Shown in pieces: positions 18,459 to 26,993 of a stretch of 64,000 bases of DNA. A program made the translations under genes and the position numbers. Under the pieces are notes generated by a model. The model saw only the letters and a list, made by a program, of their open reading frames with translations, searched no databases and was not told where the DNA came from. Position 1 is the first letter of the stretch. Every line of letters begins with the position of its first letter. This DNA comes from Sungkyunkwania multivorans (GTDB lineage: Bacteria > Bacteroidota > Bacteroidia > Flavobacteriales > Flavobacteriaceae), in contig NZ_JBHTJH010000010.1 in assembly GCF_042675645.1 (NCBI RefSeq), forward strand, positions 186,001 through 250,000. The letters run 5' to 3'.

Positions 18459-19313
18459 ATGTCAGATACATTAGTAAAAAATAGATTTCATAAACCGATT
18501 GAGTCACTGACAATTGGCAAAGATGACTTATTGAAGTTTCTAAAAGTTTTACAGGAAAGAGCTGATTCAGCTTGTGAAATTGAATGCAATCATCTTGCAT
18601 CAATGGTTCCTCCCGTCGATAAGTTGGAACAATCCATAGAAAGCTTGAAAAGTTGCGCTCTGCTTAAATTGACTTTGACCGGTTCAGATGGAGAGGAGCT
18701 TTTTGGCTCGATAGATGAAATTTTTGATTCGGTATCTTTCCCCGAACAGGTGAAATCAGTTTATGTAAGTAGTGAATTGCTTTATGAGTTTAAATTCAAT
18801 CACCCACCACGTAATCGATTTAGAGTGTTACTAGATTTTACAAAACCCAGAGTCTTAGATTTCTCATTTTTACCAAGCGAAAGTACTCCTAATGATTCTT
18901 TTTTTACTGTTGAAGGATATGACAATACCTGGGTAAATGGTGTTTTTAACGAAATAGACAAGTTTTTCGATAGGCGTTCGTCCACATTTCCGAGAATTCA
19001 CAAAAACAGTTTTTATGACTTCATTGTTTGGATTCTTGGTATTCCGATGAGTTTTTGGTCTTGTTATAAGCTTAGCAACGAGATAAGTAACTTATTTTCC
19101 AATTCTTTTCTTAGAAGCGCAGTTTTTATTTATGTTTTTTTCTTGAGTATGCTCACACTAAGGGTTCTGTTCCACTATTTCAGGTGGTTATACCCTAAGA
19201 TTCAATATAAGTCTAAAAACGATTTGTCATCAATGCATAGAGGGATTTTTTACGCAATTACAACTGGATTAATTGTGACATTTTTATATGATGTTCTAAA
19301 AATCATATTTTAG
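18459..19313 (+). CDS. Unknown membrane protein, accessory region
   Basis: The 284-residue protein has a soluble N-terminal part of about 185 residues and two or three hydrophobic segments near the C terminus (about 190-205, 218-240 and 262-282). No domain is recognised. The ATG at 18459 is preferred to a TTG 15 bases upstream. Base composition is clearly richer in A/T than the flanking housekeeping genes, and the preceding spacer (18311-18458) contains a small hairpin GCCAGTCTGCGACTGG; both suit acquired DNA. The spacers around it are long, so it is probably transcribed alone. Confidence 0.65.
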   Translation: MSDTLVKNRFHKPIESLTIGKDDLLKFLKVLQERADSACEIECNHLASMVPPVDKLEQSIESLKSCALLKLTLTGSDGEELFGSIDEIFDSVSFPEQVKSVYVSSELLYEFKFNHPPRNRFRVLLDFTKPRVLDFSFLPSESTPNDSFFTVEGYDNTWVNGVFNEIDKFFDRRSSTFPRIHKNSFYDFIVWILGIPMSFWSCYKLSNEISNLFSNSFLRSAVFIYVFFLSMLTLRVLFHYFRWLYPKIQYKSKNDLSSMHRGIFYAITTGLIVTFLYDVLKIIF

Positions 19314-19506
19314 AATTAGAATGCTGAATGGTAGCAGAGCAATGAATTCCTAAGAACATGATATTAAATCTCTCGCAACGCCTAGTTGTCGCCGTAACCA
19401 ATACCTCGATGTATGGATATCTAATTATCGATCATGAAGCAACCAAAATAAAGAGGATTAAACAAAATTTTGTTTATTTAGTACCCCAAACACATTTGAG
19501 AAATAC

Positions 19507-19962
19507 GTGAGCGAATTAAAAGTCCTTATAGAAAAGATCACTGAATTTGGAGTTAATCCGGAAGTAGAGGTAAAAGATAAAACCAATGTTTTGAAGAGAC
19601 TCTTGGTCGAAATTTACTTGGAATTCCTAAATGTCAATTTTGAATTTGATGAATCGGACTATGACGACGAGCCAGATTTTGATTATAACGAGATTCTAAA
19701 AAATGTGAAGTCTAACTTTCCTGATTTCGGTTGGTACAGTTCGGTTTTGGACTCGAATAAAATGGAGCCAAATGTAGAAGTTGGAATTGAAGATGAGTTA
19801 GACGATTTAGCTGATATCATAAAAGACATGTTAGCTGTTAAATGGAGGATGGAGAATACAAGTGAGGATGATGCGCTTTGGCATTTCGAATTTTTAATGC
19901 GGGTACACTCCGAACAACATATGGTGAATCTATTAAAAAGACTCAAAGAAAGAAGTGAATAA
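19507..19962 (+). CDS. Acidic protein, possible DUF5063 family
   Basis: The 151-residue cytoplasmic protein starts at a GTG codon and is strongly acidic. The segment EDELDDLADIIKDMLAVKWRMENTSEDDALWHFEF resembles, from memory, the DUF5063 pattern (DDLADI, then a tryptophan and ALWHF), in two pieces at about residues 95-129. DUF5063 proteins are uncharacterised. It lies alone between unknown genes in an A/T-rich accessory stretch with spacers of about 190 bases on each side. The start is not certain, because no ATG is available before residue 90. Confidence 0.6.
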   Translation: MSELKVLIEKITEFGVNPEVEVKDKTNVLKRLLVEIYLEFLNVNFEFDESDYDDEPDFDYNEILKNVKSNFPDFGWYSSVLDSNKMEPNVEVGIEDELDDLADIIKDMLAVKWRMENTSEDDALWHFEFLMRVHSEQHMVNLLKRLKERSE

Positions 19963-20148
19963 ACAGTAGCAGCTAACCTTAATGTTCCCCGCAACGGTCA
20001 GTCTCTGCAATTTATCATTCAAAATAAACTATTTTTCTTGCTTGGCGCGGAATGGCAGTATATAAGTCATGTAACCGCACAGATTACGAATTAAATGTAT
20101 TAGTCGAAAATCGGTGGTAAGAAAAATTGATTAGACTTAAAGAAAAAA

Positions 20149-21123
20149 ATGAAAGAAAATAAACATGCTTTCAGATTATCAAAAGTTAACTGGATCTTTG
20201 TGCTGATCGTAATTGTGATTTCATCATTTGTCTTTTTAAGAAGTGACGGAATCAACGCAGCCAGCCTTGGGCATCTTACAGGTTCATGGATTGGCATCGG
20301 ATTTATACCATTGCTATTTTCAGTGATTGTTTGGCTGATTCGAGGTCGAAAAAGATATGCCGGAACCCATACCTTTAATATTGTACTAGCCATTATGTGC
20401 TATGGCATAATGAAAGAGATGGAGGCAATGAGCAAGGAAAGAACCGATAATATTGAGAAGATGACTGAATCCCTTTCGACATATAAAGACGAGATTAATA
20501 ACGAAGAAGATATAGATTCGGCGTATGAAAAACATATGGCGAATGTAGATGAAAGCTTGTCAAAAATTATTCAAAATACAACTGGTAACGAACAGGAGGT
20601 CTATAGAAATCTGCAAAAATTTGCTGCGATCAACAATACGGTAATGGTCAACTGGGAAAGATCTTATGATTCGGTAATGGAACCAAGGATCTTGGATTAT
20701 GCAGTTTTAAATGATATAGCAGAGTGCGAGTATCAAATAGCAGTGCTAAAACGCTATCAGAGTCAATCTGAAATCTATAAAGATCATTTTAAGAGAAGAA
20801 TGGAGATCATCAAGGGTCTTAATAAAGGTATTCCTGAAGACAATAAAGCACTCCAAGGCGTTATAAAAGGCATAAAGAAAAAGGATTCCGTCCAAAAACC
20901 AATCTTTTTACCTTTTATTAACGCCCATATTGATTACAGTAGTAATTTGATAGCAATCGTAGCCTTTCTGAAAAAGAACAAAGGAAAGTGGCAATATCTA
21001 AATGAAGAGCTGATTTTTGATAATGGTGAGCTTGACGAAGATTTTTCGAGCCTAATTGAAAAAATTACTGAGGACGAAGACCGAATCATCGAATGGACAG
21101 ACAAACTGATCGAAACCATGTGA
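20149..21123 (+). CDS. Unknown membrane protein with long helical domain
   Basis: The 324-residue protein has hydrophobic segments at about 13-29, 46-63 and 73-87, then a roughly 230-residue acidic, mostly helical cytoplasmic part (starting EMEAMSKERTDNIEKMTESL). I recognise no domain. The next gene begins 15 bases after its stop and encodes another small membrane protein, so the two probably form an operon. A/T-rich composition and unknown neighbours mark it as accessory. A role in envelope or stress functions cannot be inferred from sequence alone. Confidence 0.65.
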   Translation: MKENKHAFRLSKVNWIFVLIVIVISSFVFLRSDGINAASLGHLTGSWIGIGFIPLLFSVIVWLIRGRKRYAGTHTFNIVLAIMCYGIMKEMEAMSKERTDNIEKMTESLSTYKDEINNEEDIDSAYEKHMANVDESLSKIIQNTTGNEQEVYRNLQKFAAINNTVMVNWERSYDSVMEPRILDYAVLNDIAECEYQIAVLKRYQSQSEIYKDHFKRRMEIIKGLNKGIPEDNKALQGVIKGIKKKDSVQKPIFLPFINAHIDYSSNLIAIVAFLKKNKGKWQYLNEELIFDNGELDEDFSSLIEKITEDEDRIIEWTDKLIETM

Positions 21124-21138
21124 AAGAAAGAGGAGACA

Positions 21139-21534
21139 ATGAAGCAAACGATCAGCCGAAATGATAAAAATTTAGAAATCCTCAATAATTTGATCACGAG
21201 CGGCTGCTACAATGGCTATGTCAGCCCAGAAAAGTTTGAATTGACCCGCAATCGTTTTCCAAATAACCATAGATTGATCGGAGTTTTAAATGATGTCGGG
21301 AGTTACGACCTAAAGTTCGTCTTTAAATATCCAATTAACGTTGCCGCTAAAATCTTATTAGTTGTCGGAATTTTGGTATCAATGGTCTTATTAGTTAAAG
21401 GTGGTTGGATGCTTCCTATGATCTTTGTTTTTTTTGGGTTGATAATCTTTGTTGATTTTAAAATCAAAGAGAAAAAAGAAATCCATCTTTTGATAGACAA
21501 ACTTTTAGAATTCCATAAGGCAGAATGTAATTAA
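21139..21534 (+). CDS. Small unknown membrane protein
   Basis: The 131-residue protein has a soluble N terminus (about 65 residues, with SGCYNGYVSPEKFELTRNRF) and two adjacent membrane helices (about 68-85 and 90-108), followed by a charged tail. No family is recognised. It lies 15 bases downstream of a larger membrane protein gene and is likely co-transcribed with it. The downstream ParD/ParE module begins 93 bases later with its own operator, so it is probably a separate unit. Confidence 0.65.
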   Translation: MKQTISRNDKNLEILNNLITSGCYNGYVSPEKFELTRNRFPNNHRLIGVLNDVGSYDLKFVFKYPINVAAKILLVVGILVSMVLLVKGGWMLPMIFVFFGLIIFVDFKIKEKKEIHLLIDKLLEFHKAECN

Positions 21535-21594
21535 GCCGGTCTCGATATCACCGTACATACCAGCAACATTCTTTACATTTGCTATTGATTCATT

Positions 21595-21616
21595 TTTGGT
21601 GTAAATTCGCACCAAA
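21595..21616 (+). promoter_or_regulatory. Putative autoregulatory operator of parDE
   Basis: A perfect 7-bp inverted repeat, TTTGGTG-8-CACCAAA, lies 10-32 bases before the parD ATG and overlaps a weak -7-like CATTTTTG (21591-21598). ParD antitoxins bind such palindromes to repress their own operon, so this is a likely operator by position. Confidence 0.5.
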
Positions 21617-21626
21617 TACAACAACT

Positions 21627-21866
21627 ATGGCAAGACAAAGTATTTCCTTCACAAAGCCAAACGATGAATGGCTAAAAGAGCAGGTGGACAATAAAGAATA
21701 CGCGAGCAAGAGTGAGCTGGTCAATGATCTGATAAGACAGGCCAGAAAACAACAGGTCCAAATCGATTGGATACAAGCAAAATTGGAGAAAGCTGAGAAC
21801 AGCGGGTTTACGACTGACAGCAAAGAACAGATCTTAAGCAAATCAAAGTCTTTGCTTAATGGCTGA
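21627..21866 (+). CDS. parD: ParD-type antitoxin
   Basis: This 79-residue protein has the ribbon-helix-helix opening ARQSISFTKPNDEWLKEQV and the helix YASKSELVNDLIRQARKQQ typical of ParD/CC2985-type antitoxins, followed by a C-terminal tail that should wrap the toxin. It binds the partner toxin and the operon's operator. The ATG at 21627 is chosen because it follows the palindromic operator and gives the standard N terminus. The toxin gene starts 8 bases before this gene's stop, the usual coupled antitoxin-toxin layout. Confidence 0.88.
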   Translation: MARQSISFTKPNDEWLKEQVDNKEYASKSELVNDLIRQARKQQVQIDWIQAKLEKAENSGFTTDSKEQILSKSKSLLNG

Positions 21867-22146
21867 ATACCGATTGAGTAATGAAGCCAAGGAAGACCTG
21901 ATCAGAATTCATCAATACGGAGTACAGCAATTTGGAATGGGCCAGGCCGACAAATACTTCCATACGTTCTTTGAGTATTTCGACCTTATCGCGGCAAGCC
22001 CTTTCTCGTTTGAATCGGTAGACTTTATACGAAAAGGGTATCGACGTTGCGTTTGTGGATCCGATAGTATTTACTTTAGGGTAAACAACGACATTGTTGA
22101 AATCATGGCGATTATAGGCAGGCAAGACCTGAATACAATTCTTTGA
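21859..22146 (+). CDS. parE: ParE/RelE-type toxin
   Basis: The 95-residue protein has the ParE-like opening YRLSNEAKEDLIRIHQYG, the middle FEYFDLIAASPFSFESV, the arginine pair in KGYRRCVCGSDSIYFR and the end VEIMAIIGRQDLNTIL. ParE toxins poison DNA gyrase, while RelE relatives cleave mRNA; the IIGRQD ending and pairing with ParD favour ParE. The frame is full length and looks functional. The start overlaps the antitoxin gene by 8 bases. The module closes the accessory stretch, consistent with a mobile or stabilising cassette. Confidence 0.88.
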   Translation: MAEYRLSNEAKEDLIRIHQYGVQQFGMGQADKYFHTFFEYFDLIAASPFSFESVDFIRKGYRRCVCGSDSIYFRVNNDIVEIMAIIGRQDLNTIL

Positions 22147-22172
22147 GCATTAAAAGAGGGTGTCCTATTGAC

Positions 22173-22261
22173 CGTCATTCCGAGCGAAGCCAAGGAATCC
22201 GCTCAATTCTAATTCAAGATAGACAGATCACTTCTGCCGAAGTCTCGGCATCGTAATGACG
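22173..22261. repeat. Extragenic palindromic repeat, CGTCATTCC type
   Basis: The 89-base segment starts CGTCATTCCGAGCG and ends CATCGTAATGACG, so its ends are imperfect inverted repeats. It includes AAGCCAAGGAATCC. Its core resembles the CATTCC/GGAAT palindromes found at 41.9, 44.1, 44.2 and 48.3 kb. It lies between parE and queA and codes for nothing visible. Confidence 0.5.
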
Positions 22262-22324
22262 TGTTTCAATTCTTTAAGACTACCAATACGTATCTACCCA
22301 TTGGTCTTTATCATAAAAACACAC

Positions 22325-22364
22325 AAAAAAACCCCAGCCCCGAAGTTTCGGGGCTGGGGTTTTA
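22325..22364 (-). terminator. Intrinsic terminator after queA
   Basis: A perfect 14-bp stem, ACCCCAGCCCCGAA with its complement and a 2-base centre (22331-22360), is followed on the minus strand by seven T. It lies 25 bases after the queA stop. The plus-strand side has four T, so it may also stop transcription from parDE. Confidence 0.85.
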
Positions 22365-22388
22365 GATATTGAATATAAAACCGTATGC

Positions 22389-23438
22389 TTAGATGATCAA
22401 CATGGCATCGCCATACGAATAGAACTTATAGCCTTCCTTGATCGCCTCGTCATAGGCCTTCATGATAAAATCGTGGCCGGCAAAGGCAGAAACCATCATC
22501 AACAAGGTCGATTTTGGCGTATGAAAGTTGGTGATCATACTATCGGCAATGCTAAACTCGTAGGGAGGGAAGATAAACTTATTGGTCCATCCTCTAAACT
22601 CGTTCAAGGTATGCTCTGAGGACACCGAACTCTCCAACGCACGCATCACGGTCGTCCCAACGGCACATACCCTTCTCTTTTGTTGGATCGCATTGTTTAC
22701 GACATTGGTCGCCGCGGTATCGATCTCCAACTCTTCAGAATCCATCTTATGCTTGGAAAGGTCTTCCACCTCAACGGGGTTGAATGTTCCCAATCCTACG
22801 TGTAAGGTCACCTCGGCAAGATCCACACCCTTGATCTCTAAGCGCTTCAGCAAATGCTTCGAGAAATGCAATCCCGCAGTCGGAGCAGCAACGGCACCTT
22901 CGTTCTTAGCATAAATAGTTTGGTAGCGCTCCTCGTCTTCTGGTTCAACATCGCGCTTTATATATTTTGGAAGTGGTGTTTCTCCCAATTCGGTCAATTT
23001 ATGTCTAAACTCCTCATACGACCCATCATATAAGAAGCGTAGCGTTCGGCCTCTAGAAGTCGTATTATCGATGACCTCGGCCACAAGACTCTCGTCCTCG
23101 CCAAAGTATAGTTTATTACCAATTCTAATCTTTCGTGCCGGATCGACCAACACATCCCAAAGACGCTGATCGTCGTTCAGCTCTCGTAACAAGAACACTT
23201 CGATGCGCGCACCGGTCTTTTCCTTGTTCCCATACAGGCGTGCTGGAAATACCTTGGTGTTGTTTAGCACCATCACGTCGCCCTCATCAAAATAATCGAT
23301 CAGGTCTTTAAAGTATTTGTGCTCGATGGTCTGCTTTTCGCGATTCAAGACCATCAAACGAGCCTCGTCTCTGTTTTCGGAAGGATATTCTGCCAATAAT
23401 TCTGGCGGAAGGTCAAAATTAAAATGTGATAATTTCAT
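22389..23438 (-). CDS. queA: S-adenosylmethionine:tRNA ribosyltransferase-isomerase
   Basis: QueA transfers and isomerises the ribosyl part of SAM to preQ1 at the tRNA wobble position, giving epoxyqueuosine. The 349-residue length is normal. Hallmarks are the opening FNFDLPPELLAEYPSENRD, RLMVLNR, VLNNTKVFPARLYG, the segment VAAPTAGLHFSKHLL and LHVGLGTFNPVEVEDLSKHKM, followed by the ending FYSYGDAMLI. It is monocistronic with its own terminator downstream. The 176-base spacer upstream is divergent from an unknown lipoprotein gene. Confidence 0.97.
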   Translation of the reverse strand: MKLSHFNFDLPPELLAEYPSENRDEARLMVLNREKQTIEHKYFKDLIDYFDEGDVMVLNNTKVFPARLYGNKEKTGARIEVFLLRELNDDQRLWDVLVDPARKIRIGNKLYFGEDESLVAEVIDNTTSRGRTLRFLYDGSYEEFRHKLTELGETPLPKYIKRDVEPEDEERYQTIYAKNEGAVAAPTAGLHFSKHLLKRLEIKGVDLAEVTLHVGLGTFNPVEVEDLSKHKMDSEELEIDTAATNVVNNAIQQKRRVCAVGTTVMRALESSVSSEHTLNEFRGWTNKFIFPPYEFSIADSMITNFHTPKSTLLMMVSAFAGHDFIMKAYDEAIKEGYKFYSYGDAMLII

Positions 23439-23614
23439 TTATATGATTTTTTCAAGCTGCAAATATACAATCTGTGGACAGGGGTTGTCAAGTAATTGGT
23501 GTATTAATTGGCGAAGTGCAGTTTACTGCGTCATAAAAGTAGAATTTCTACGGTTTTACCACAACTTATTTTGTAGTATTTATCCTATTTTTAAAACACC
23601 AACCCAACTAGATT

Positions 23615-24382
23615 ATGAAACACTGTATACGCTGTCTGGGAGCGCTCCTATTTTGCGCGCTCTCCAACTCCTTTTTTTCCTGTGAAGACCCAACCACCAT
23701 CGACCCACTCGAAGAGCGCACCACCTTAAATTATTCGGAATCCATCCCTGGAAAGGCACGTTTTGAATTCATTCAGACCAGCGAACTGGCGGCAAGCATC
23801 GCTCCGTTTAAGACGCAACTCAGCATCCAGAAGCTGACCGAGGACGCATTGGACATGGACTATACCATCTATGTCTTTAAGGACGAGAAGCGCTCCTTTG
23901 AGAATCTTGATTTTATTTATTCGGGCTCGGCCACCAGTGTGCACGACACCTTGACCATAAACGAGGCAGGTGAAACCAAGATCGACACCAACACCATTGA
24001 GATCTCCCTGCTCAGGTTCGGTCTTGGCACTATGGACATCAGTGGTAACTACAAAGGCGAGGTGGCCCTTTGGAGTGTTCAGAACGATAGCGTTCTGAAT
24101 CCGGAAGAATTCTTTGTCGTTTCTGGCTATATCGATATGGATGGACAATTGGAACTTTACGCTGAGAATGAAACCGACACCTTTAGGTCCATTCGGGGCA
24201 TTTATAACAGCAGCTCGCTCTTTATCGGCAGCTCAAAGAATGACGATGAGGGCGATATTGGCACCTTGTCAAGCATCCAAGATAGTATTCCCAAGTTCTC
24301 TTTTGAGAACGACATGCTCCGTGACACCCTCTCTTACTCGGTAAACAACCAACAATTATCCATTAATATCATAAAGCAGTAG
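23615..24382 (+). CDS. Lipoprotein of unknown function
   Basis: The 255-residue protein carries a lipoprotein signal with FFSCED (Cys23), placing it in an outer or inner membrane leaflet. The rest is beta-rich without recognised domain (for example FELIQTSELAA-like segments and SLLRFGLGTMDISGNYKG). A TATTTTTA -7-like box (23586-23593) lies 22 bases before the ATG. The next gene starts 4 bases after the stop and encodes a large exported protein, so the two are almost certainly one operon and may act together in the envelope. Confidence 0.7.
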   Translation: MKHCIRCLGALLFCALSNSFFSCEDPTTIDPLEERTTLNYSESIPGKARFEFIQTSELAASIAPFKTQLSIQKLTEDALDMDYTIYVFKDEKRSFENLDFIYSGSATSVHDTLTINEAGETKIDTNTIEISLLRFGLGTMDISGNYKGEVALWSVQNDSVLNPEEFFVVSGYIDMDGQLELYAENETDTFRSIRGIYNSSSLFIGSSKNDDEGDIGTLSSIQDSIPKFSFENDMLRDTLSYSVNNQQLSINIIKQ

Positions 24383-24386
24383 ATCG

Positions 24387-26993
24387 ATGAAAAAATATAT
24401 GACCTTTCTTTTATTGGTAAGTGTTGGGATAGTTTTTGGGCAGAAGCAGATTCCAGAGATCAACATTAAAATTTGTGAGGACAACTTTAAAATCTCTGGA
24501 ACCGCATTGACTCCAAATAATATTAAGATTAAGATCACTCAAGCAACTAAAGAGAACGATACCACAGCTACTATGATCAAAGGAGAAACGAGCGTCTCAC
24601 CTTTTATTAAAGAAAATTTGATTGTGGGACTTAACAAGCTTGTCAAAGATTACAAAGGAAGTTGTAAAGGTAAAGAACTTTCCTATTTATTGCCAGACAG
24701 TAGCCCATCTAAGAATTCTATAACACCAAGAGATAAAGAGGCCTACGACTTCATTTATCAGTATTTTGAATCTTCAATAACCACCTTGTTCAAATATGAC
24801 AATGAGCCCGATGCTGGAATTCTTTATTTCAACACACAAGGAATTACAGTTACCAAAGGAGTGGACCAATATGGCCTGAATCTAGAGGACAAATATAAGA
24901 TCATGGCTCGAAGAAAGATGAAGCAAATAAGAAATTATGAAGGTGAGAGAGATGATTGGCCTAAAAGGATAAAAATTAGTAAGGCTGAGGAAAAGAGTGA
25001 GATCTATTACAATACCAAAGACGTTGATACAGCTAATCTCCGATTATTCCACAAAAGGCTTTACAATCATAGATACAGGGATGCGATCGCCAACGGGAAA
25101 AAAGACACTTTCGACTTGACCCCTTGGATGAATCGAAGAAAATTTAAGAAATATTACATCGATAAACTTCAAGTTGAAGACATTATATATTCCATTCAAA
25201 ATTCGAAATTCAAAACAATAATTGACCATTATCAAGATGAGCGAGAATCGTTGAATTATCATCGAAATGAAGTAAGAAAGCTAGAGAAAAAGGTTCAAAC
25301 GAGCATGCTTGATCATATCAATATTTTTATTGGCTATAGTGATAGTTTCTGGTACTTACCGAACAATCTAAATCCGAGAGAAGCATTGCGTAAAGGAAAA
25401 GAAAATCTGGAAGCAATTATTGAAGGTGAAGCCAATGAAGCAATCCTGAAAAAGAAGATAGATAGTTTGTATGCTTATAACGCCAGCAAACGAGAATCTA
25501 TTTATTTAGAAAATAGCGGTGACCTCAATTACTGGAGTAAAATTAACGAGATAAAAGGTTCGCTTTTAAAATTAGTAAATGACAAGAGAGAGTCGATTGA
25601 GGAAAAAAACGATTCACTAAATACTTCGGTCAGTAAAGAAATAGAAAAACTTAAAAGGACAATTGAAACTAAACAAGTCCGTCTTAATGAACTAACATAT
25701 AAAATCCACAAAAGTATTCAGTCCTTTTCACAATTTTCATTTGAGATAGAAAATATCGAACTAGATGTAAATGACGGTTTTTTAGAAAATATAACGGTAG
25801 TTGGAAAAATAAATGGGATATCGCTACCAGAATATATAGGATATGATCTTAGAAAACAGATTCAAGAGGTTTTAGGAGAAATCTACAGTAGTGAAAAGGA
25901 CAGTTTAGACGGAAAAAGAACAGATTTCATTCTAACCAAAGATTTAAAATTCGTTAATGAATTCCCGATTGGTCTAAGTTCTAAAACCGACTATGCTGAT
26001 TTTGACAACTATTATCTCTACCATTTTAACGGACAAAAGAAAACCTACGTGATGTCCCTGCGCGATGTGTTAAAAATGTACGTCCAAAAGCATCAGAACG
26101 ATCGAACCAACTTCAGCCCCAGAGATTTGGTCGCAACAATTAATAAAGGAGACCCAGAATACAACGATGGCTATATCGTACTGAAAAAAGAAAAAACTTC
26201 AGAACTTCTAAAACTAAATATTTTTAGTGATTTTATTGGCTTTGATGAAAAAGAGCCTAACAGCCTCATTCAATTCGAAGTCAATAAGAACATTCCCATC
26301 TTTACAAGAAGACACGGTAAATGGTTGAGTAAAGTCGGTAGAAGCATGAACACTGGTGTGGCAAACTACTTGGATTTAAGCTTGGTATGGTCGAGAATCG
26401 GTGATGCTGACAAGCGAATGCCCATATCCTATAGAGATGCCTTCAGCAATGGAACCTACACCCCATCTAAATACACCACTCATCTAGAGCTCTTGCGCTA
26501 TGAAAACCTTTCGGTCGGTGCAGATCTTAATATTTTTACAGTGGATATGCCAGGGTTAAAGTCGCGGGTCGAAATCAACGGTGGTTTTAGATATGGGAGA
26601 ACGCTGGCAGTAGATTCTCTACGAACTTTCAGCAATAATGAAATTACCAAAACAGGTCTCTCAACTGAGACACAAACAAGCACCTGGCGGTTTTATCCAG
26701 ACTTTATTTATAGAGTTCGTCCAGAAGAACGATACGGAGGTTTTTTTAGATTCAGACCGATTCGTTTCAATACGGTGACGGAAGATTTTGCAGATATTTC
26801 CTCTGAAGAAAGTTTCCTGAAAACTGGGCAGGATAATTTTAGTTGGCTGCATCAATTAGAATTACAAGTTTTCTTTAAATCCAGTAAGACCAATCAATTC
26901 TTTTTCAGATATCGCTACACGAATACAAGTAACTGGGAAACCAACGGGTTTCATGAAGTACAAATTGGATACACTAAATCTCTACGATTCTAA
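24387..26993 (+). CDS. Large exported protein, possible outer membrane C terminus
   Basis: The 868-residue protein begins with a signal peptide (ending IVFGQ). The middle has long charged helices, with probable coiled coils near 285-305 and 405-440 (SVSKEIEKLKRTIETKQVRL). The last 220 residues are rich in alternating aromatic and polar residues and end VQIGYTKSLRF, with a terminal Phe, as many outer membrane beta-barrels do. No family is recognised, so the barrel is inference. It follows a lipoprotein gene by 4 bases. Its last 20 bases overlap the end of aroA on the other strand. Confidence 0.68.
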   Translation: MKKYMTFLLLVSVGIVFGQKQIPEINIKICEDNFKISGTALTPNNIKIKITQATKENDTTATMIKGETSVSPFIKENLIVGLNKLVKDYKGSCKGKELSYLLPDSSPSKNSITPRDKEAYDFIYQYFESSITTLFKYDNEPDAGILYFNTQGITVTKGVDQYGLNLEDKYKIMARRKMKQIRNYEGERDDWPKRIKISKAEEKSEIYYNTKDVDTANLRLFHKRLYNHRYRDAIANGKKDTFDLTPWMNRRKFKKYYIDKLQVEDIIYSIQNSKFKTIIDHYQDERESLNYHRNEVRKLEKKVQTSMLDHINIFIGYSDSFWYLPNNLNPREALRKGKENLEAIIEGEANEAILKKKIDSLYAYNASKRESIYLENSGDLNYWSKINEIKGSLLKLVNDKRESIEEKNDSLNTSVSKEIEKLKRTIETKQVRLNELTYKIHKSIQSFSQFSFEIENIELDVNDGFLENITVVGKINGISLPEYIGYDLRKQIQEVLGEIYSSEKDSLDGKRTDFILTKDLKFVNEFPIGLSSKTDYADFDNYYLYHFNGQKKTYVMSLRDVLKMYVQKHQNDRTNFSPRDLVATINKGDPEYNDGYIVLKKEKTSELLKLNIFSDFIGFDEKEPNSLIQFEVNKNIPIFTRRHGKWLSKVGRSMNTGVANYLDLSLVWSRIGDADKRMPISYRDAFSNGTYTPSKYTTHLELLRYENLSVGADLNIFTVDMPGLKSRVEINGGFRYGRTLAVDSLRTFSNNEITKTGLSTETQTSTWRFYPDFIYRVRPEERYGGFFRFRPIRFNTVTEDFADISSEESFLKTGQDNFSWLHQLELQVFFKSSKTNQFFFRYRYTNTSNWETNGFHEVQIGYTKSLRF

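Noticed and set aside
18311..22261. Possible defence island or prophage remnant
   Set aside because: No recombinase, nuclease, helicase, restriction, CRISPR or phage gene is visible; only ParD/ParE and unknown membrane proteins, so a named system cannot be claimed.
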